Below, in pieces: positions 8,512-16,845 of a DNA stretch of 64,000 nucleotides (its first letter is position 1; every line of letters begins with the position of its first letter). Where the stretch lies: positions 1-64,000 of the forward strand of contig CAZQDZ010000015.1 of NCBI GenBank assembly GCA_964591455.1, in the 5' to 3' direction. A program made the translations under genes and the position numbers. The stretch comes from RFSX01 sp964591455. Lineage in GTDB: Bacteria > Bacteroidota > Bacteroidia > Chitinophagales > Saprospiraceae. The notes under the pieces are model-generated. The model was not told where the DNA came from. It did not search any database and was given only the letters and a program-made list of their open reading frames with translations.

Positions 8512-9600
8512 TTAGGTTCTCTGTATACCCAATAAATGCTCTAAGTGAGTGATAATCTGAGTACTAGTATTGCCTTCACCGAATACAGTACATCGACTAT
8601 CTTGACCATGTATTATTGACTTTTGGAGTAATGATTTAGCTTTATCTAGCAAATCATGGTCTTCTGGATTGCTAATGGCTACCCATTCTTGAGATAGACT
8701 TTCTTGTCTTTCAGTCGTCTTTCTGATTACAATAGTTGGGGTTTTCAGATAGGTGCATTCTTCAAGAATGCCACCAGAATCAGTGATGACTAGTTGGCAT
8801 TCGCTTAGCTTGGTAACCATCTCACTGTAAGAAAGGGGTTGGAGGAGATTCGCACTATATTCATTATGTTCTAGTATCTGGATAAGTTGGGATGTAGTCT
8901 CATTGGGGTGTTTAATTATCTCATGTGTGGAGTCTGGAAATGCTTGTATCATGCTCGTGATAGCACCGGCAATGCTTTCTACACTATTGATATTTTCGCG
9001 TCTGTGCACAGTATAGAGTATACTATTAGTTCTTTCTGGAATCTCATCATTCCCGAGGATGCGCTTCAGGCTGTCTATCACTGTATTTCCTGTAACAAAT
9101 ACATTGTTGGTGATACCTTCTGATAATAAGTAATCTTTGTTTTTTTCTGTAGGGCAAAAATGTATGGAGGCTAATCTACTTATAGCTTGCCTATTCAATT
9201 CTTCAGGAAAGGGATTCTCTTTGTCATAAGTTCTTAATCCTGCCTCTACATGCACACAAGGTATCTGTGCATATGCAGCTGTAAGTGCACCACAAAAAGC
9301 AGTCTGCGTATCTCCTTGAACGATGACTAAATCTGGGAGCACCTGTGAGATGGTAGTGCCTAATCCAAGAATCAATCTAGCTGCCAACGAGCTAAGGGGT
9401 TGGCCTTGCTGCATGACATCCAAATCATAGTCTGCCTGTAAGTAGAATTCCTTGAAATGCTCTTCCAATAACTCTCTATGCTGACCACTGTTACATATTG
9501 TTACTTCAAAGTGCTCATTCTCCTTCATAGCAGCTATAAGAGGTGCTAGCTTTATGACTTCAGGTCGTGTACCTAATATAAACAGAACTTTCTTTGCCAA
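8512..9600 (-). CDS. wecB: UDP-N-acetylglucosamine 2-epimerase (non-hydrolysing)
   Basis: A 362-residue enzyme that converts UDP-GlcNAc to UDP-ManNAc. Diagnostic segments are VLFILGTRPEVIKLAP at the start, NSGQHRELLEEHF, VIVQGDTQTAFCGA, HVEAGLRTYDKENPFPEE, VTGNTVIDS, TVHRRENI and VITDSGGILEE; the GQHRELL histidine and the GLRT/PEE segment fit the WecB active site. The length fits WecB rather than fused GNE-type proteins. UDP-ManNAc may feed the dehydrogenase next door (ManNAcA) or a nonulosonate route. No separate hydrolysing NeuC was recognised, so how ManNAc would be released is open. It lies 17 bp after the phosphatase-like gene. Confidence 0.92.
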   Translation of the reverse strand: MAKKVLFILGTRPEVIKLAPLIAAMKENEHFEVTICNSGQHRELLEEHFKEFYLQADYDLDVMQQGQPLSSLAARLILGLGTTISQVLPDLVIVQGDTQTAFCGALTAAYAQIPCVHVEAGLRTYDKENPFPEELNRQAISRLASIHFCPTEKNKDYLLSEGITNNVFVTGNTVIDSLKRILGNDEIPERTNSILYTVHRRENINSVESIAGAITSMIQAFPDSTHEIIKHPNETTSQLIQILEHNEYSANLLQPLSYSEMVTKLSECQLVITDSGGILEECTYLKTPTIVIRKTTERQESLSQEWVAISNPEDHDLLDKAKSLLQKSIIHGQDSRCTVFGEGNTSTQIITHLEHLLGIQRT

Positions 9601-9617
9601 TATAAAGACTAACTATA

Positions 9618-10217
9618 TTATGATATAAGACTGGAAAGGTATGCCATTTCTGTGCCTATTTCTAGAACTTTATTTTTATAAACTTCTAATTCTTCACTTG
9701 ATCCATCTGAGTACTTGGGATCTTCATATCCAATATGGAATCTTTTGAAAGCACCAGGAATGATTGGACAGTTTTCCTTCGCAGAATGGCAGACTGTGAC
9801 GATTATAGGGTCTTCCACTGCTATAATGTCATTGTTATAGACCTTAGAGAAATAATATAAGTCATCATTTTTGACCCTATATATGTACAATGGGTTTTTA
9901 TCGTGCCCGTATTTTAATATTTCAAAGCCAAATTTTTGTATGGCTTCTACCATAGTAGGATAGAATGCCGTGTACTCTGTGCCACCACTTAATGATAATA
10001 TAGGTAGGGATTTTTTTCTAGCCAATACATCCAATAAAAACTCTGCTGCCTGTGAACGGCGAGAGTTATGAGTACATATAAACTTAACAGTGGCCTTTCC
10101 CTTAGTTTTGATAGCAGCATTTATACCACTAGATAATGCTTGTAACTCCTCTTTTCTCTGCGTAGATATATTCTCATATAGTGAGTCTAAGCGATCCAAA
10201 AATTCTCTTTCCTTCAT
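9618..10217 (-). CDS. LMW protein-tyrosine-phosphatase / arsenate-reductase-like protein
   Basis: A 199-residue protein with a thiol phosphatase P-loop, CTHNSRRSQ (CX5R), beginning near residue 48, a TVCHSAKENCP segment with two further cysteines, and a late HIGYEDPKYSDGS segment where the Asp-Pro pair may give the general acid. About 40 helical residues precede the catalytic domain. Family members are annotated as arsenate reductases or low-molecular-weight tyrosine phosphatases. There is no ArsR, ArsB or Acr3 nearby; it is instead the first gene of the glycan operon, so regulation of polysaccharide export by dephosphorylation is a competing idea. Which function holds cannot be settled from sequence. 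Confidence 0.72.
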   Translation of the reverse strand: MKEREFLDRLDSLYENISTQRKEELQALSSGINAAIKTKGKATVKFICTHNSRRSQAAEFLLDVLARKKSLPILSLSGGTEYTAFYPTMVEAIQKFGFEILKYGHDKNPLYIYRVKNDDLYYFSKVYNNDIIAVEDPIIVTVCHSAKENCPIIPGAFKRFHIGYEDPKYSDGSSEELEVYKNKVLEIGTEMAYLSSLIS

Positions 10218-10403
10218 AAACTTCTAATAAAGACAATAATTTAGTACATGATATGTAATATCAATTATAATCACCAATATTGTATCTAGGGTTATTGAAT
10301 GGCGTACACATTCAACTATATTATAATATAAACCTAAGGTATTTAGAGGTAAGAATTATATAATTAACAATCTTTAGCTAAATCATCGTCTTAATATAAA
10401 GTA

Positions 10404-11279
10404 ATGCCTTCATATCCAAAACCGAAGATAGTCGCTGAAATAGGCTGTAATCACAAAGGAGACTTTGATATAGCTATAGATCTGATTACAATAGCTAAAG
10501 AAGCTGGAGCCGATTACGCAAAGTTTCAAAAGCGTACACCTAAAGAGCTTTTGAGTTCTGAGGCCTTTGAAGCAGCTCATCCTGTGCCATACAACGCTTA
10601 TGGAAATTCTTATGGAGAGCACCGTGAATTTTTAGAATTGAGTATTGAACAGCATAAAGTCTTGAAATCTCACTGTGATAAAATAGGAATTGGTTATGCC
10701 ACTTCTGTGTGGGATTTGACCTCTGCAAAAGAAGTAATCCAACTCAGTCCGGATTTTATCAAAGTGCCTTCAGCCTGCAATACGCATGTAGAGCTGCTGA
10801 CACTATTAAGAGATGAGTATAAAGGTCAGATTCATGTATCACTAGGGATGACTACTAAGGAGGAGGAGGCAACGCTAATGACCATCATGGAACAGGAAAT
10901 GAAAAGGGTCGTATTATATAGTTGTACTTCAGGTTATCCAGTGCCATTTGATCAGGTCTATCTGCTGGAGCTGAATCGACTCAAGGATGAATATGGTTCT
11001 AAGTTAGCTGCAGTCGGATTCTCTGGACATCACCTAGGCATTGCTATTGACATTGCAGCTTATGCCCTAGGTGCTACTTGGATTGAGCGCCACTTCACCA
11101 AAGACCGAACTTGGAAAGGTACTGATCACGCTGCCTCATTAGAACCAGGTGGATTGCAGAAACTAATAAGAAATCTCCAAGCCACACACGATAGCCTCGC
11201 TATGAAACCGACAGAAATTGTAGAAATTGAAGTCGCTCAGCGTGATAAACTAAAATATAATCCCAAGTCAAATGAGTAA
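10404..11279 (+). CDS. NeuB-like synthase lacking the SAF domain
   Basis: A 291-residue TIM-barrel synthase of the NeuB family, predicted to join phosphoenolpyruvate to an aldose. It starts PKIVAEIGCNHKGDFDIA, then DYAKFQKRTPKELL, FIKVPSACNTH, SLGMTTKEEE, GFSGHHLG and ERHFTKDRTWKGTDHAASL. The histidines in GFSGHH and ERHFT match the NeuB metal ligands, so the barrel looks active. The protein ends right after the barrel, without the roughly 60-residue SAF domain that its paralogue at 3834 keeps. The next gene, a NeuA-like CMP-sugar synthetase, overlaps it by 8 bp, which supports a nonulosonic-acid role. It is transcribed divergently from the main operon across 186 bp. Confidence 0.87.
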   Translation: MPSYPKPKIVAEIGCNHKGDFDIAIDLITIAKEAGADYAKFQKRTPKELLSSEAFEAAHPVPYNAYGNSYGEHREFLELSIEQHKVLKSHCDKIGIGYATSVWDLTSAKEVIQLSPDFIKVPSACNTHVELLTLLRDEYKGQIHVSLGMTTKEEEATLMTIMEQEMKRVVLYSCTSGYPVPFDQVYLLELNRLKDEYGSKLAAVGFSGHHLGIAIDIAAYALGATWIERHFTKDRTWKGTDHAASLEPGGLQKLIRNLQATHDSLAMKPTEIVEIEVAQRDKLKYNPKSNE

Positions 11280-11946
11280 GGTTATTGCCTTTATACCTGT
11301 AAGAGGTGGGAGTAAGTCTATTCCATTTAAGAACATTAAGCTATTGGCAGGTAAGCCTTTATTATACTGGGCTACTAGTGCGGCTATAGATTGTGACTTA
11401 ATAGATGAGGTGTATCTGTCCACAGACGCAGACGAGATAAAGAAGACGATTAACCAAGAAGGTCTTAATTGCAAAATCCATCACAGATCAGCTGAGAATT
11501 CAATGGATCATTCTTCCTCTGAAAGTGTGCTATTGGAATTTATCGACGACCAAAATCTGGGCAAAAAAGATATCCTCATTATGTTGCAGGTAACGTCACC
11601 ATTTACGACAGCAAATCACTTATCACAAGCACTTGATCTATATCGCAAATCCTCTGCTGACAGTTTACTCAGTGTGACCCTATCAAAGAGATTTTTCTGG
11701 AGCAACGAGGGCAAGGCCTTGAATTATAATCCTATGAATAGACCTAGGCGGCAAGACTTTGATGGGCAATTGATGGAAAATGGTGCATTCTATATATCTC
11801 AAGTTAGTCACATCCTCGAATCACAAAATAGAATATCAGGTAAAATAGATTTGTACGTGATGGCAGAATATTCTAGCCTTGAATTAGATGAACCCCATGA
11901 CTGGCTTATTGCAGAACAACTGATGCAGACCTACCATTCTATCTAG
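11272..11946 (+). CDS. NeuA-like acylneuraminate cytidylyltransferase
   Basis: A 224-residue CMP-sugar synthetase predicted to activate a nonulosonic acid with CTP. It has an intact nucleotide loop, FIPVRGGSKSIPFKNIK, then LLAGKPLLYW, YLSTDADEI, LQVTSPF, ENGAFYIS and a C-terminal ELDEPHDW acidic motif, all in the order seen in NeuA enzymes. This intact loop contrasts with the degraded copy in the glycosyltransferase fusion at 1828-3192. It overlaps the SAF-less NeuB-like gene by 8 bp and ends 8 bp inside the convergent rfbC gene. Sugar specificity (Neu5Ac, legionaminic, pseudaminic or other) is not determined. Confidence 0.9.
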   Translation: MSKVIAFIPVRGGSKSIPFKNIKLLAGKPLLYWATSAAIDCDLIDEVYLSTDADEIKKTINQEGLNCKIHHRSAENSMDHSSSESVLLEFIDDQNLGKKDILIMLQVTSPFTTANHLSQALDLYRKSSADSLLSVTLSKRFFWSNEGKALNYNPMNRPRRQDFDGQLMENGAFYISQVSHILESQNRISGKIDLYVMAEYSSLELDEPHDWLIAEQLMQTYHSI

Positions 11947-12490
11947 GCCAAACTTTGTGTGTTCCTAAGTTTGGCGCCATCCTATCCTTTTCTGAAAATA
12001 TCATATCTTCTTTAGGAATCCCCCAATCTAAGGCTAAGGATTCGTCTAATGGATTGACATAACCTTCGTGTTCTTTACTGTAGAAATTAGTACACTTATA
12101 ATTAAAGACCGCCTCCTCACTCAGCGTTACGAAGCCATGGGCGAAGCCTTGTGGAATGAGCATCTGCTTTTTGTTTTCTTGACTTAACTCTACTGAAAAA
12201 CTTTGTCCGTAAGTAGGTTCGCTTGGTCGGATGTCTACAACAATATCTAGCACTTTGCCACGTGTTACTCTTATCAATTTGTCCTGTCCATAAGGTGGTA
12301 ACTGATAGTGCATACCTCTTACAGTTCCATACTGAGACATAGATTCATTGTCCTGAATAAAGTCCATTTGGATGCCCGACTCCTTCCATAGTTTTGAACT
12401 GTATGATTCAAAAAAATACCCTCTTTCATCTTTGAATACTCTAGGCTCAAACAGATATAATCCTTTAAATGGTGTCGTAGTAATACTCAT
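11939..12490 (-). CDS. rfbC: dTDP-4-dehydrorhamnose 3,5-epimerase
   Basis: A 183-residue cupin epimerase that acts on dTDP-4-keto-6-deoxyglucose on the way to dTDP-L-rhamnose. Visible motifs are PRVFKDERGYFFESY, QDNESMSQYGTVRGMHYQ with the catalytic histidine, KVLDIVVDIR, IPQGFAHGF and the FNYKCTNFY tyrosine region. Length is normal for RfbC. RfbA, RfbB and RfbD are not in the window, so rhamnose synthesis must be completed elsewhere. It follows der by 19 bp and is last in the hypothetical-era-der-rfbC run, next to the glycan genes. Confidence 0.93.
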   Translation of the reverse strand: MSITTTPFKGLYLFEPRVFKDERGYFFESYSSKLWKESGIQMDFIQDNESMSQYGTVRGMHYQLPPYGQDKLIRVTRGKVLDIVVDIRPSEPTYGQSFSVELSQENKKQMLIPQGFAHGFVTLSEEAVFNYKCTNFYSKEHEGYVNPLDESLALDWGIPKEDMIFSEKDRMAPNLGTHKVWPR

Positions 12491-12509
12491 GCAATAATTC
12501 TTTAAGCAC

Positions 12510-13817
12510 TTACTTTGATCTAAAAAATATAGTCATAGGTGCCCCTGTAAAGTTAAAATGATGTCTCAATCTGTTCTCCAGAAATCTTTCATAATTCTGT
12601 CTTATCTGATCTGGATGATTGCAAAAGAATGCAAAAGAAGGGTAGCGGAGTGGCAATTGAGTTATGTACTTTATTTTAATAAGTCGTCCTCTGGAAGCAG
12701 CTGGCGGTTTGCGCTCTATCTCTTCCAGCATAATTTCATTGAGTTCCGAAGTCTTTATTTTCTTAGAGCGATTATTGAATACCTCTAAGGCAACATCCAT
12801 AGCTCTGTGAATTCTTTGTTTTTCTAGGGCACTGATAAATAAGATAGGAACATCATTGAAAGGGGCCAATTTAGCTTTGAGCTTTTCTTCCAAGTCCCTT
12901 GCTGTATTGGTTTCTTTGTCTTGGATAAGATCCCATTTATTGACAAGAATGACGATACCTTTGTGTCGCTTGATCGCAAGAGTGAAGATGGCCAAGTCTT
13001 GACTTTCTATACCTGTAGTAGCATCTAGCACTAGTAAGACCACATCCGAATCTTCCATGGCCTTTATCGCTCGGAGTACAGAGTAAAATTCTAGATTCTC
13101 CTTGACTTTATTCTTTTTACGAATGCCAGCTGTATCCATCAGATAAAAGGACTTTCCATATTTGTTATAGAAAGAATTTACGCTGTCACGCGTCGTCCCA
13201 GCGATATCAGTGACTATATTTCTTTCCTCTCCTAATAAGGCATTAGTCAGTGATGATTTACCTACGTTGGGCTGGCCTACGATTGCAATTCTTGGTGTCT
13301 GATCATCTTCGTCTTCTGGTACATCATCGAGTGTATCCGTTAGCGCATCTAACAGTTCTCCAGTGCCTGATCCACTCATAGATGACAGAAAGAAAGTATT
13401 GTCAAAACCTAAACTCCAAAACTCATTAGCCATTAGCGCTCGGCTGTTATTATCTACTTTATTGACAGCGACAAAGACTTTCTTTGGTTGGCGTCTTAGG
13501 ATATTGGCCATTTGCTCATCTAGGTCTGTCACCCCAGTAGTTACGTCTACCATAAAGATGATAGCGGCGGCTTCTTCTATAGCGATATGTACCTGCTCAC
13601 GTATAGCTTTTTCAAATACATCATCACTATTTTGTACAAAACCACCTGTATCTATGACTGTAAACTGTTTTCCATTCCACTCACAGGAACCATATATCCG
13701 GTCTCTTGTCACACCGCTTATATTATCCGTGATGGCCTTCTTCTGACCTATAAGTCGATTGAAGAGGGTGGACTTTCCCACATTTGGTCTACCTACAATT
13801 GCTAGTACTTGTGCCAA
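12510..13817 (-). CDS. der: Ribosome biogenesis GTPase Der (EngA)
   Basis: A 435-residue tandem GTPase needed for 50S subunit assembly. Two complete G domains are visible: the first P-loop is GRPNVGKST at residues 9-17, with DTGGF and NKVD; the second is GQPNVGKSS from residue 181, with DTAGI and NKWD. A KH-like C-terminal domain follows (about 350-435), including LPLRYPSFAFF and a final NRLRHHFNFTGAPM segment, typical of Der. It lies 42 bp downstream of era in the same direction, a run of ribosome-assembly GTPases. No oddities were seen. Confidence 0.97.
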   Translation of the reverse strand: MAQVLAIVGRPNVGKSTLFNRLIGQKKAITDNISGVTRDRIYGSCEWNGKQFTVIDTGGFVQNSDDVFEKAIREQVHIAIEEAAAIIFMVDVTTGVTDLDEQMANILRRQPKKVFVAVNKVDNNSRALMANEFWSLGFDNTFFLSSMSGSGTGELLDALTDTLDDVPEDEDDQTPRIAIVGQPNVGKSSLTNALLGEERNIVTDIAGTTRDSVNSFYNKYGKSFYLMDTAGIRKKNKVKENLEFYSVLRAIKAMEDSDVVLLVLDATTGIESQDLAIFTLAIKRHKGIVILVNKWDLIQDKETNTARDLEEKLKAKLAPFNDVPILFISALEKQRIHRAMDVALEVFNNRSKKIKTSELNEIMLEEIERKPPAASRGRLIKIKYITQLPLRYPSFAFFCNHPDQIRQNYERFLENRLRHHFNFTGAPMTIFFRSK

Positions 13818-13859
13818 TGTTTGTTTTTTAAGGAATTATCTTATTGAGTCAATTTCAAA

Positions 13860-14765
13860 CTACAAATATCCAAAACTCTTGAGCATCCTGTCATCATCCC
13901 GCCACTTATCTTTCACCTTTACAAAGAGTTCTAAATGACACCTAGAGCCGATAAACTTTTCTATATCTCTACGAGACTGTATGCCTAGTTTTTTTATCCC
14001 TGCCCCTTTATTTCCGATTATGATACCTTTCTGAGTATTTCTCATCACAAAGATGATGGCTCTGATGTGCACAAATGGCTTTCCATGCTTCTGCGACTCT
14101 TTGTAAGATTCTACATGAATTTCTACAGAGTAAGGAATCTCTTGTTTATAGTTAATAAGAATTTTTTCTCTAATAATTTCTGAGATAAAAAACCTGACAG
14201 ACTTATCAGAGATATCCTCCTTAGAATAGTATGCTGGGCCCTCTGGTAATCTAATTTTAATACTGGCGAGTAGGTGAGGCACCCCTAGGTCCATCAGTGC
14301 ACTTATATGATGCACTTCATCAAAATCTATCAGCGCCTTCCATTCTTCTTCTAATGCTTTTAGTGCCTCTGGCTCAGAGGTATCTACTTTGTTTATGATA
14401 AGAAATTTGGGTGCTTGAGTCGATTTTAGTTTTCTGATAACCTTCTCTTCTCCACTATATTCATTTGAAGGATCTATCATAAAGAGTACCAGGTCCGCAT
14501 CTTCAAAGATGGACATAGCACTATCATTCATAGCAGATTGCAATTTATAGTGAGGGTCAGAGATGAGTCCAGGAGTATCTGAAAATATAATCTGGAAATC
14601 ATCCCCACTAACAATGCCCTTATATCTGTGCCTTGTAGTCTGCGGCTTAGCAGTGATGATGGCCATTTTCTCTCCCATGAAGGCATTGAGAAGGGTAGAC
14701 TTCCCCACATTCGGCTTGCCTATTATATTAATGAACCCTGAGTAGTGCTTTTTTTCTTCAGTCAT
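13860..14765 (-). CDS. era: GTPase Era
   Basis: A 301-residue GTPase that binds the 3' end of 16S rRNA and assists 30S maturation. The G1 loop is GKPNVGKST (about 16-24), G2 includes KPQTTRHRYKG, G3 is DTPGL, and G4 is NKVD. The C-terminal third holds the KH RNA-binding domain, with IIGNKGAGIKKLG as the GXXG-type loop and a final WRDDDRMLKSFGY. Length and order match Era. It follows the conserved hypothetical gene by 28 bp and precedes der by 42 bp. Confidence 0.97.
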   Translation of the reverse strand: MTEEKKHYSGFINIIGKPNVGKSTLLNAFMGEKMAIITAKPQTTRHRYKGIVSGDDFQIIFSDTPGLISDPHYKLQSAMNDSAMSIFEDADLVLFMIDPSNEYSGEEKVIRKLKSTQAPKFLIINKVDTSEPEALKALEEEWKALIDFDEVHHISALMDLGVPHLLASIKIRLPEGPAYYSKEDISDKSVRFFISEIIREKILINYKQEIPYSVEIHVESYKESQKHGKPFVHIRAIIFVMRNTQKGIIIGNKGAGIKKLGIQSRRDIEKFIGSRCHLELFVKVKDKWRDDDRMLKSFGYL

Positions 14766-14793
14766 ATGGAAGAGACTTTGTAACTGTACTGCA

Positions 14794-15417
14794 TCAGATG
14801 AGTTGCTTTTGAGCTCTTTGTAGTCGCATTTCTATCTCGCTTATGGCCAACTTAGGTTGGGCTTTTCGCCAGTTGATATCATTAAGATACTGACCTAGAT
14901 GAACATAATGCTGTAATTTAAGTGATTCCATTTCTTTGAGGATATGTTCTCGAAGATTTACGAAGACCACATGTCCACCTTCATCCTTGACATCATCCCA
15001 CCATTCCTCATAGTAACTATCGTCCGAACCATGATACTCAAGCACATTGTCACATAGAATAATGTATTTGTCTATGCCTTTTGGTATCAGATTGTCTATC
15101 AGTTTTCGCTTCAGATACATGATATCATTATTGAGACAATCATTCCATTCTCCTATAAGCTCTATCAAGGCATAACCTTCTTCATAATCAGTATATAGAT
15201 TTTTGACGTACAAGGTCTGGCTTCCTATGGAATCCCATTGGGGGTGAATAAAGTAGTTGTACACCTTGTTAGAAAAGGTGAACTCGCTGTAGACTGTCCC
15301 ATAAAACTGGGACTTCTTATCCTCAGCTGAGATATAGTATTGGCGCCATTTGTGATATGGTTCTATGTCATGCACTGCTACAAATATAGGCTTATTTGTA
15401 ACGGAAGATTTGGACAT
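14794..15417 (-). CDS. Conserved hypothetical protein upstream of era
   Basis: A 207-residue soluble protein without signal peptide or membrane segment. I do not recognise its family. It is rich in aromatic and acidic residues (WDSIGSQ, DDSYYEEWWDDVKDEGG) and ends in a basic, helical stretch (EMRLQRAQKQLI). A central region, DKYIILCDNVLEYHGSDDS followed by GGHVVFVNLREHI, looks like an alternating beta/alpha fold, but no catalytic motif is evident. It is 28 bp before era in the same direction and probably cotranscribed, which hints at, but does not prove, a housekeeping role. Confidence 0.75.
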   Translation of the reverse strand: MSKSSVTNKPIFVAVHDIEPYHKWRQYYISAEDKKSQFYGTVYSEFTFSNKVYNYFIHPQWDSIGSQTLYVKNLYTDYEEGYALIELIGEWNDCLNNDIMYLKRKLIDNLIPKGIDKYIILCDNVLEYHGSDDSYYEEWWDDVKDEGGHVVFVNLREHILKEMESLKLQHYVHLGQYLNDINWRKAQPKLAISEIEMRLQRAQKQLI

Positions 15418-15488
15418 GCTAGAGGCTTTTTACAATATTATATGAAGCACTACAGTCTTATAACATTCATTGATTAATTTAGCATTTC

Positions 15489-16085
15489 ATGAACTTTTTA
15501 TTGCTTTTAGAAATCTTTTCAGTCGTTACTGGACTTGGTTTTATAATCTTGATGATATATCAGAAGATATGGGCATGGCCTATAGGGATTATATCTAGTC
15601 TGAGCAGTATTTATCTCTTTTATTGCTCCAAGTTATATGCGGAGTCTATCTTGTATTTCTATTATGTTCTGATAGGTATCTATGGCTGGTATATCTGGCA
15701 AAAGAATCGGGACAGAGATTTTACCGTGCAGGTAAAAAGTGTCTGGTATGCCATTGTAGCCATTACGAGCGGAGCAGTCTTGTCGGTCCTACTAGGTTTT
15801 GTTCTGGCAAAATCAACTGACTCTCCAAGGCCTTTTGCAGATGCGACATCTACAATATTTAGCTTAATAGCGAGTTATATGGAAGCCCACAAGGTCTTGT
15901 CTTCTTGGTTGTTTTGGATTGTGATTAATCTTTTTTCAATATGGCTCTATCTAGATAGAGGACTCAAGATTTACAGTGGCCTGATGGTCATCTTTTTCTT
16001 ATTTTCTGTGGCTGGTTACATACAATGGAAACACAGCTACCAGAAAAGTATAGGGGAAGAAGCACTAAATGCCAAGGAAGTTTGA
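15489..16085 (+). CDS. PnuC-family vitamin transporter (NMN/nicotinamide riboside or thiamine)
   Basis: A 198-residue inner-membrane protein with about seven hydrophobic segments and the PnuC-like signatures IYQKIWAWPIGIISSLSSIYLF and YYVLIGIYGWYIW. PnuC proteins carry nicotinamide riboside by facilitated diffusion coupled to intracellular phosphorylation; in Bacteroidota close relatives (PnuT) carry thiamine and sit with TPP riboswitches and TonB receptors. The next gene is a NadR-like kinase (overlap up to 61 bp) and a TPP riboswitch lies about 600 bp downstream, so both substrates are plausible. The riboswitch lies after this gene and would not control it directly. I therefore give no gene symbol. 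Confidence 0.88.
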   Translation: MNFLLLLEIFSVVTGLGFIILMIYQKIWAWPIGIISSLSSIYLFYCSKLYAESILYFYYVLIGIYGWYIWQKNRDRDFTVQVKSVWYAIVAITSGAVLSVLLGFVLAKSTDSPRPFADATSTIFSLIASYMEAHKVLSSWLFWIVINLFSIWLYLDRGLKIYSGLMVIFFLFSVAGYIQWKHSYQKSIGEEALNAKEV

Positions 16086-16570
16086 GAATACTTATTACAG
16101 GTCCTGAAAGCACAGGAAAAACGACTATTTCAAAACAACTAAGTACTAGGCTCCACCTACCTTTGGTTCCAGAGTATGCTAGAACTTATCTAGAAGAGCA
16201 GGGTCCGAATTATAATCTCGATACGATTCTAATTATCGCTCGTGGACACAAAAAAAGAATGCTGGCAAACCAATCGGGTTCTTGCATATCAGATACCTAC
16301 ATGATAAATCTAGCAGTTTGGACTCAGGATAAGTTTGGTGTAGTGCCACCCTTGATTGAAGAATGTATCAGTGATATGTTTTTCGACCATATTTTTTTGA
16401 TGTATCCAGATACACCATGGACACAAGATGGATTGAGAGAAGACCCTAATAGACGTATAGCTTTATTTGATGAATTTAAGTCCATGTTAGAAAAGTATAA
16501 TAGACCTTATCGGGTGATTCGCGGCCTAGGTGAACATCGCCTCGAAAATATACTCGAGCACCTGGCTTAA
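16025..16570 (+). CDS. NadR-like ATPase/kinase (ribosylnicotinamide kinase-like)
   Basis: A protein of up to 181 residues with a P-loop (LITGPESTGKTT), a VPEYARTYLEE segment and an ISDTYMINLAVW motif, the pattern of the C-terminal kinase domain of NadR. It would phosphorylate the vitamin brought in by the PnuC-like transporter: nicotinamide riboside in known cases, possibly thiamine here. There is no N-terminal adenylyltransferase or DNA-binding domain. The start is uncertain: an ATG at 16025 overlaps the transporter gene by 61 bp and adds an unusual 20-residue lead, while a TTG at 16082 starts directly at the fold (LRILITGPES) and overlaps by only 4 bp. Confidence 0.85.
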   Translation: METQLPEKYRGRSTKCQGSLRILITGPESTGKTTISKQLSTRLHLPLVPEYARTYLEEQGPNYNLDTILIIARGHKKRMLANQSGSCISDTYMINLAVWTQDKFGVVPPLIEECISDMFFDHIFLMYPDTPWTQDGLREDPNRRIALFDEFKSMLEKYNRPYRVIRGLGEHRLENILEHLA

Positions 16571-16668
16571 TTATCTGAACAAAAGGTATCCAATTGTCTG
16601 CCAAGCGTATCCTTTGTTATTAAGTTTAATAGCGTTTAAGCAATATTTTTTCTTGCGATTCATTTAAT

Positions 16669-16676
16669 TACCTTTG
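16669..16676 (+). promoter_or_regulatory. Possible -7 element before the TPP riboswitch
   Basis: TACCTTTG is a perfect TAnnTTTG match, placed so that transcription would begin about 5-10 bases downstream, right at the 5' edge of the riboswitch. A T-rich run ending TTCTTG lies upstream in the -33 area, though not as a clean match. Confidence 0.5.
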
Positions 16677-16688
16677 CACTGTTTTTCT

Positions 16689-16771
16689 TAAGAGGGGTGC
16701 CTATTCTTTCTAAGAATTGTGCTGAGATTATACCCATAGAACCTGCCCAGGTAATGCTGGGAAGGGAGTCA
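16689..16771 (+). promoter_or_regulatory. TPP (thi-box) riboswitch
   Basis: The aptamer core is plainly visible: GGGGTGCC, an ATTCTT/AAGAAT P3 hairpin, GCTGAGA, ATACCC, GAACCTG, a CCAG-GTAATG-CTGG P4/P5 arm and the closing GGGAAGGGA. It binds thiamine pyrophosphate and lowers expression of the downstream gene when TPP is high. A hairpin follows at 16777-16796 (GGCATTA/TAGTGCC with one T-G wobble), a candidate expression platform. The regulated gene is the TonB-dependent receptor at 16846. Confidence 0.95.
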
Positions 16772-16845
16772 ATAAAGGCATTATTAAGGTAGTGCCTATC
16801 TCTACCTCGCTTAGTTTTTTTTAATTAATTAAGTTTTTTAGAATT

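Noticed and set aside
9618..10217. Simple annotation as an arsenic-detoxification gene
   Set aside because: No arsenic transporter or ArsR regulator is nearby and it heads a glycan operon, so the phosphatase-like call was kept open.
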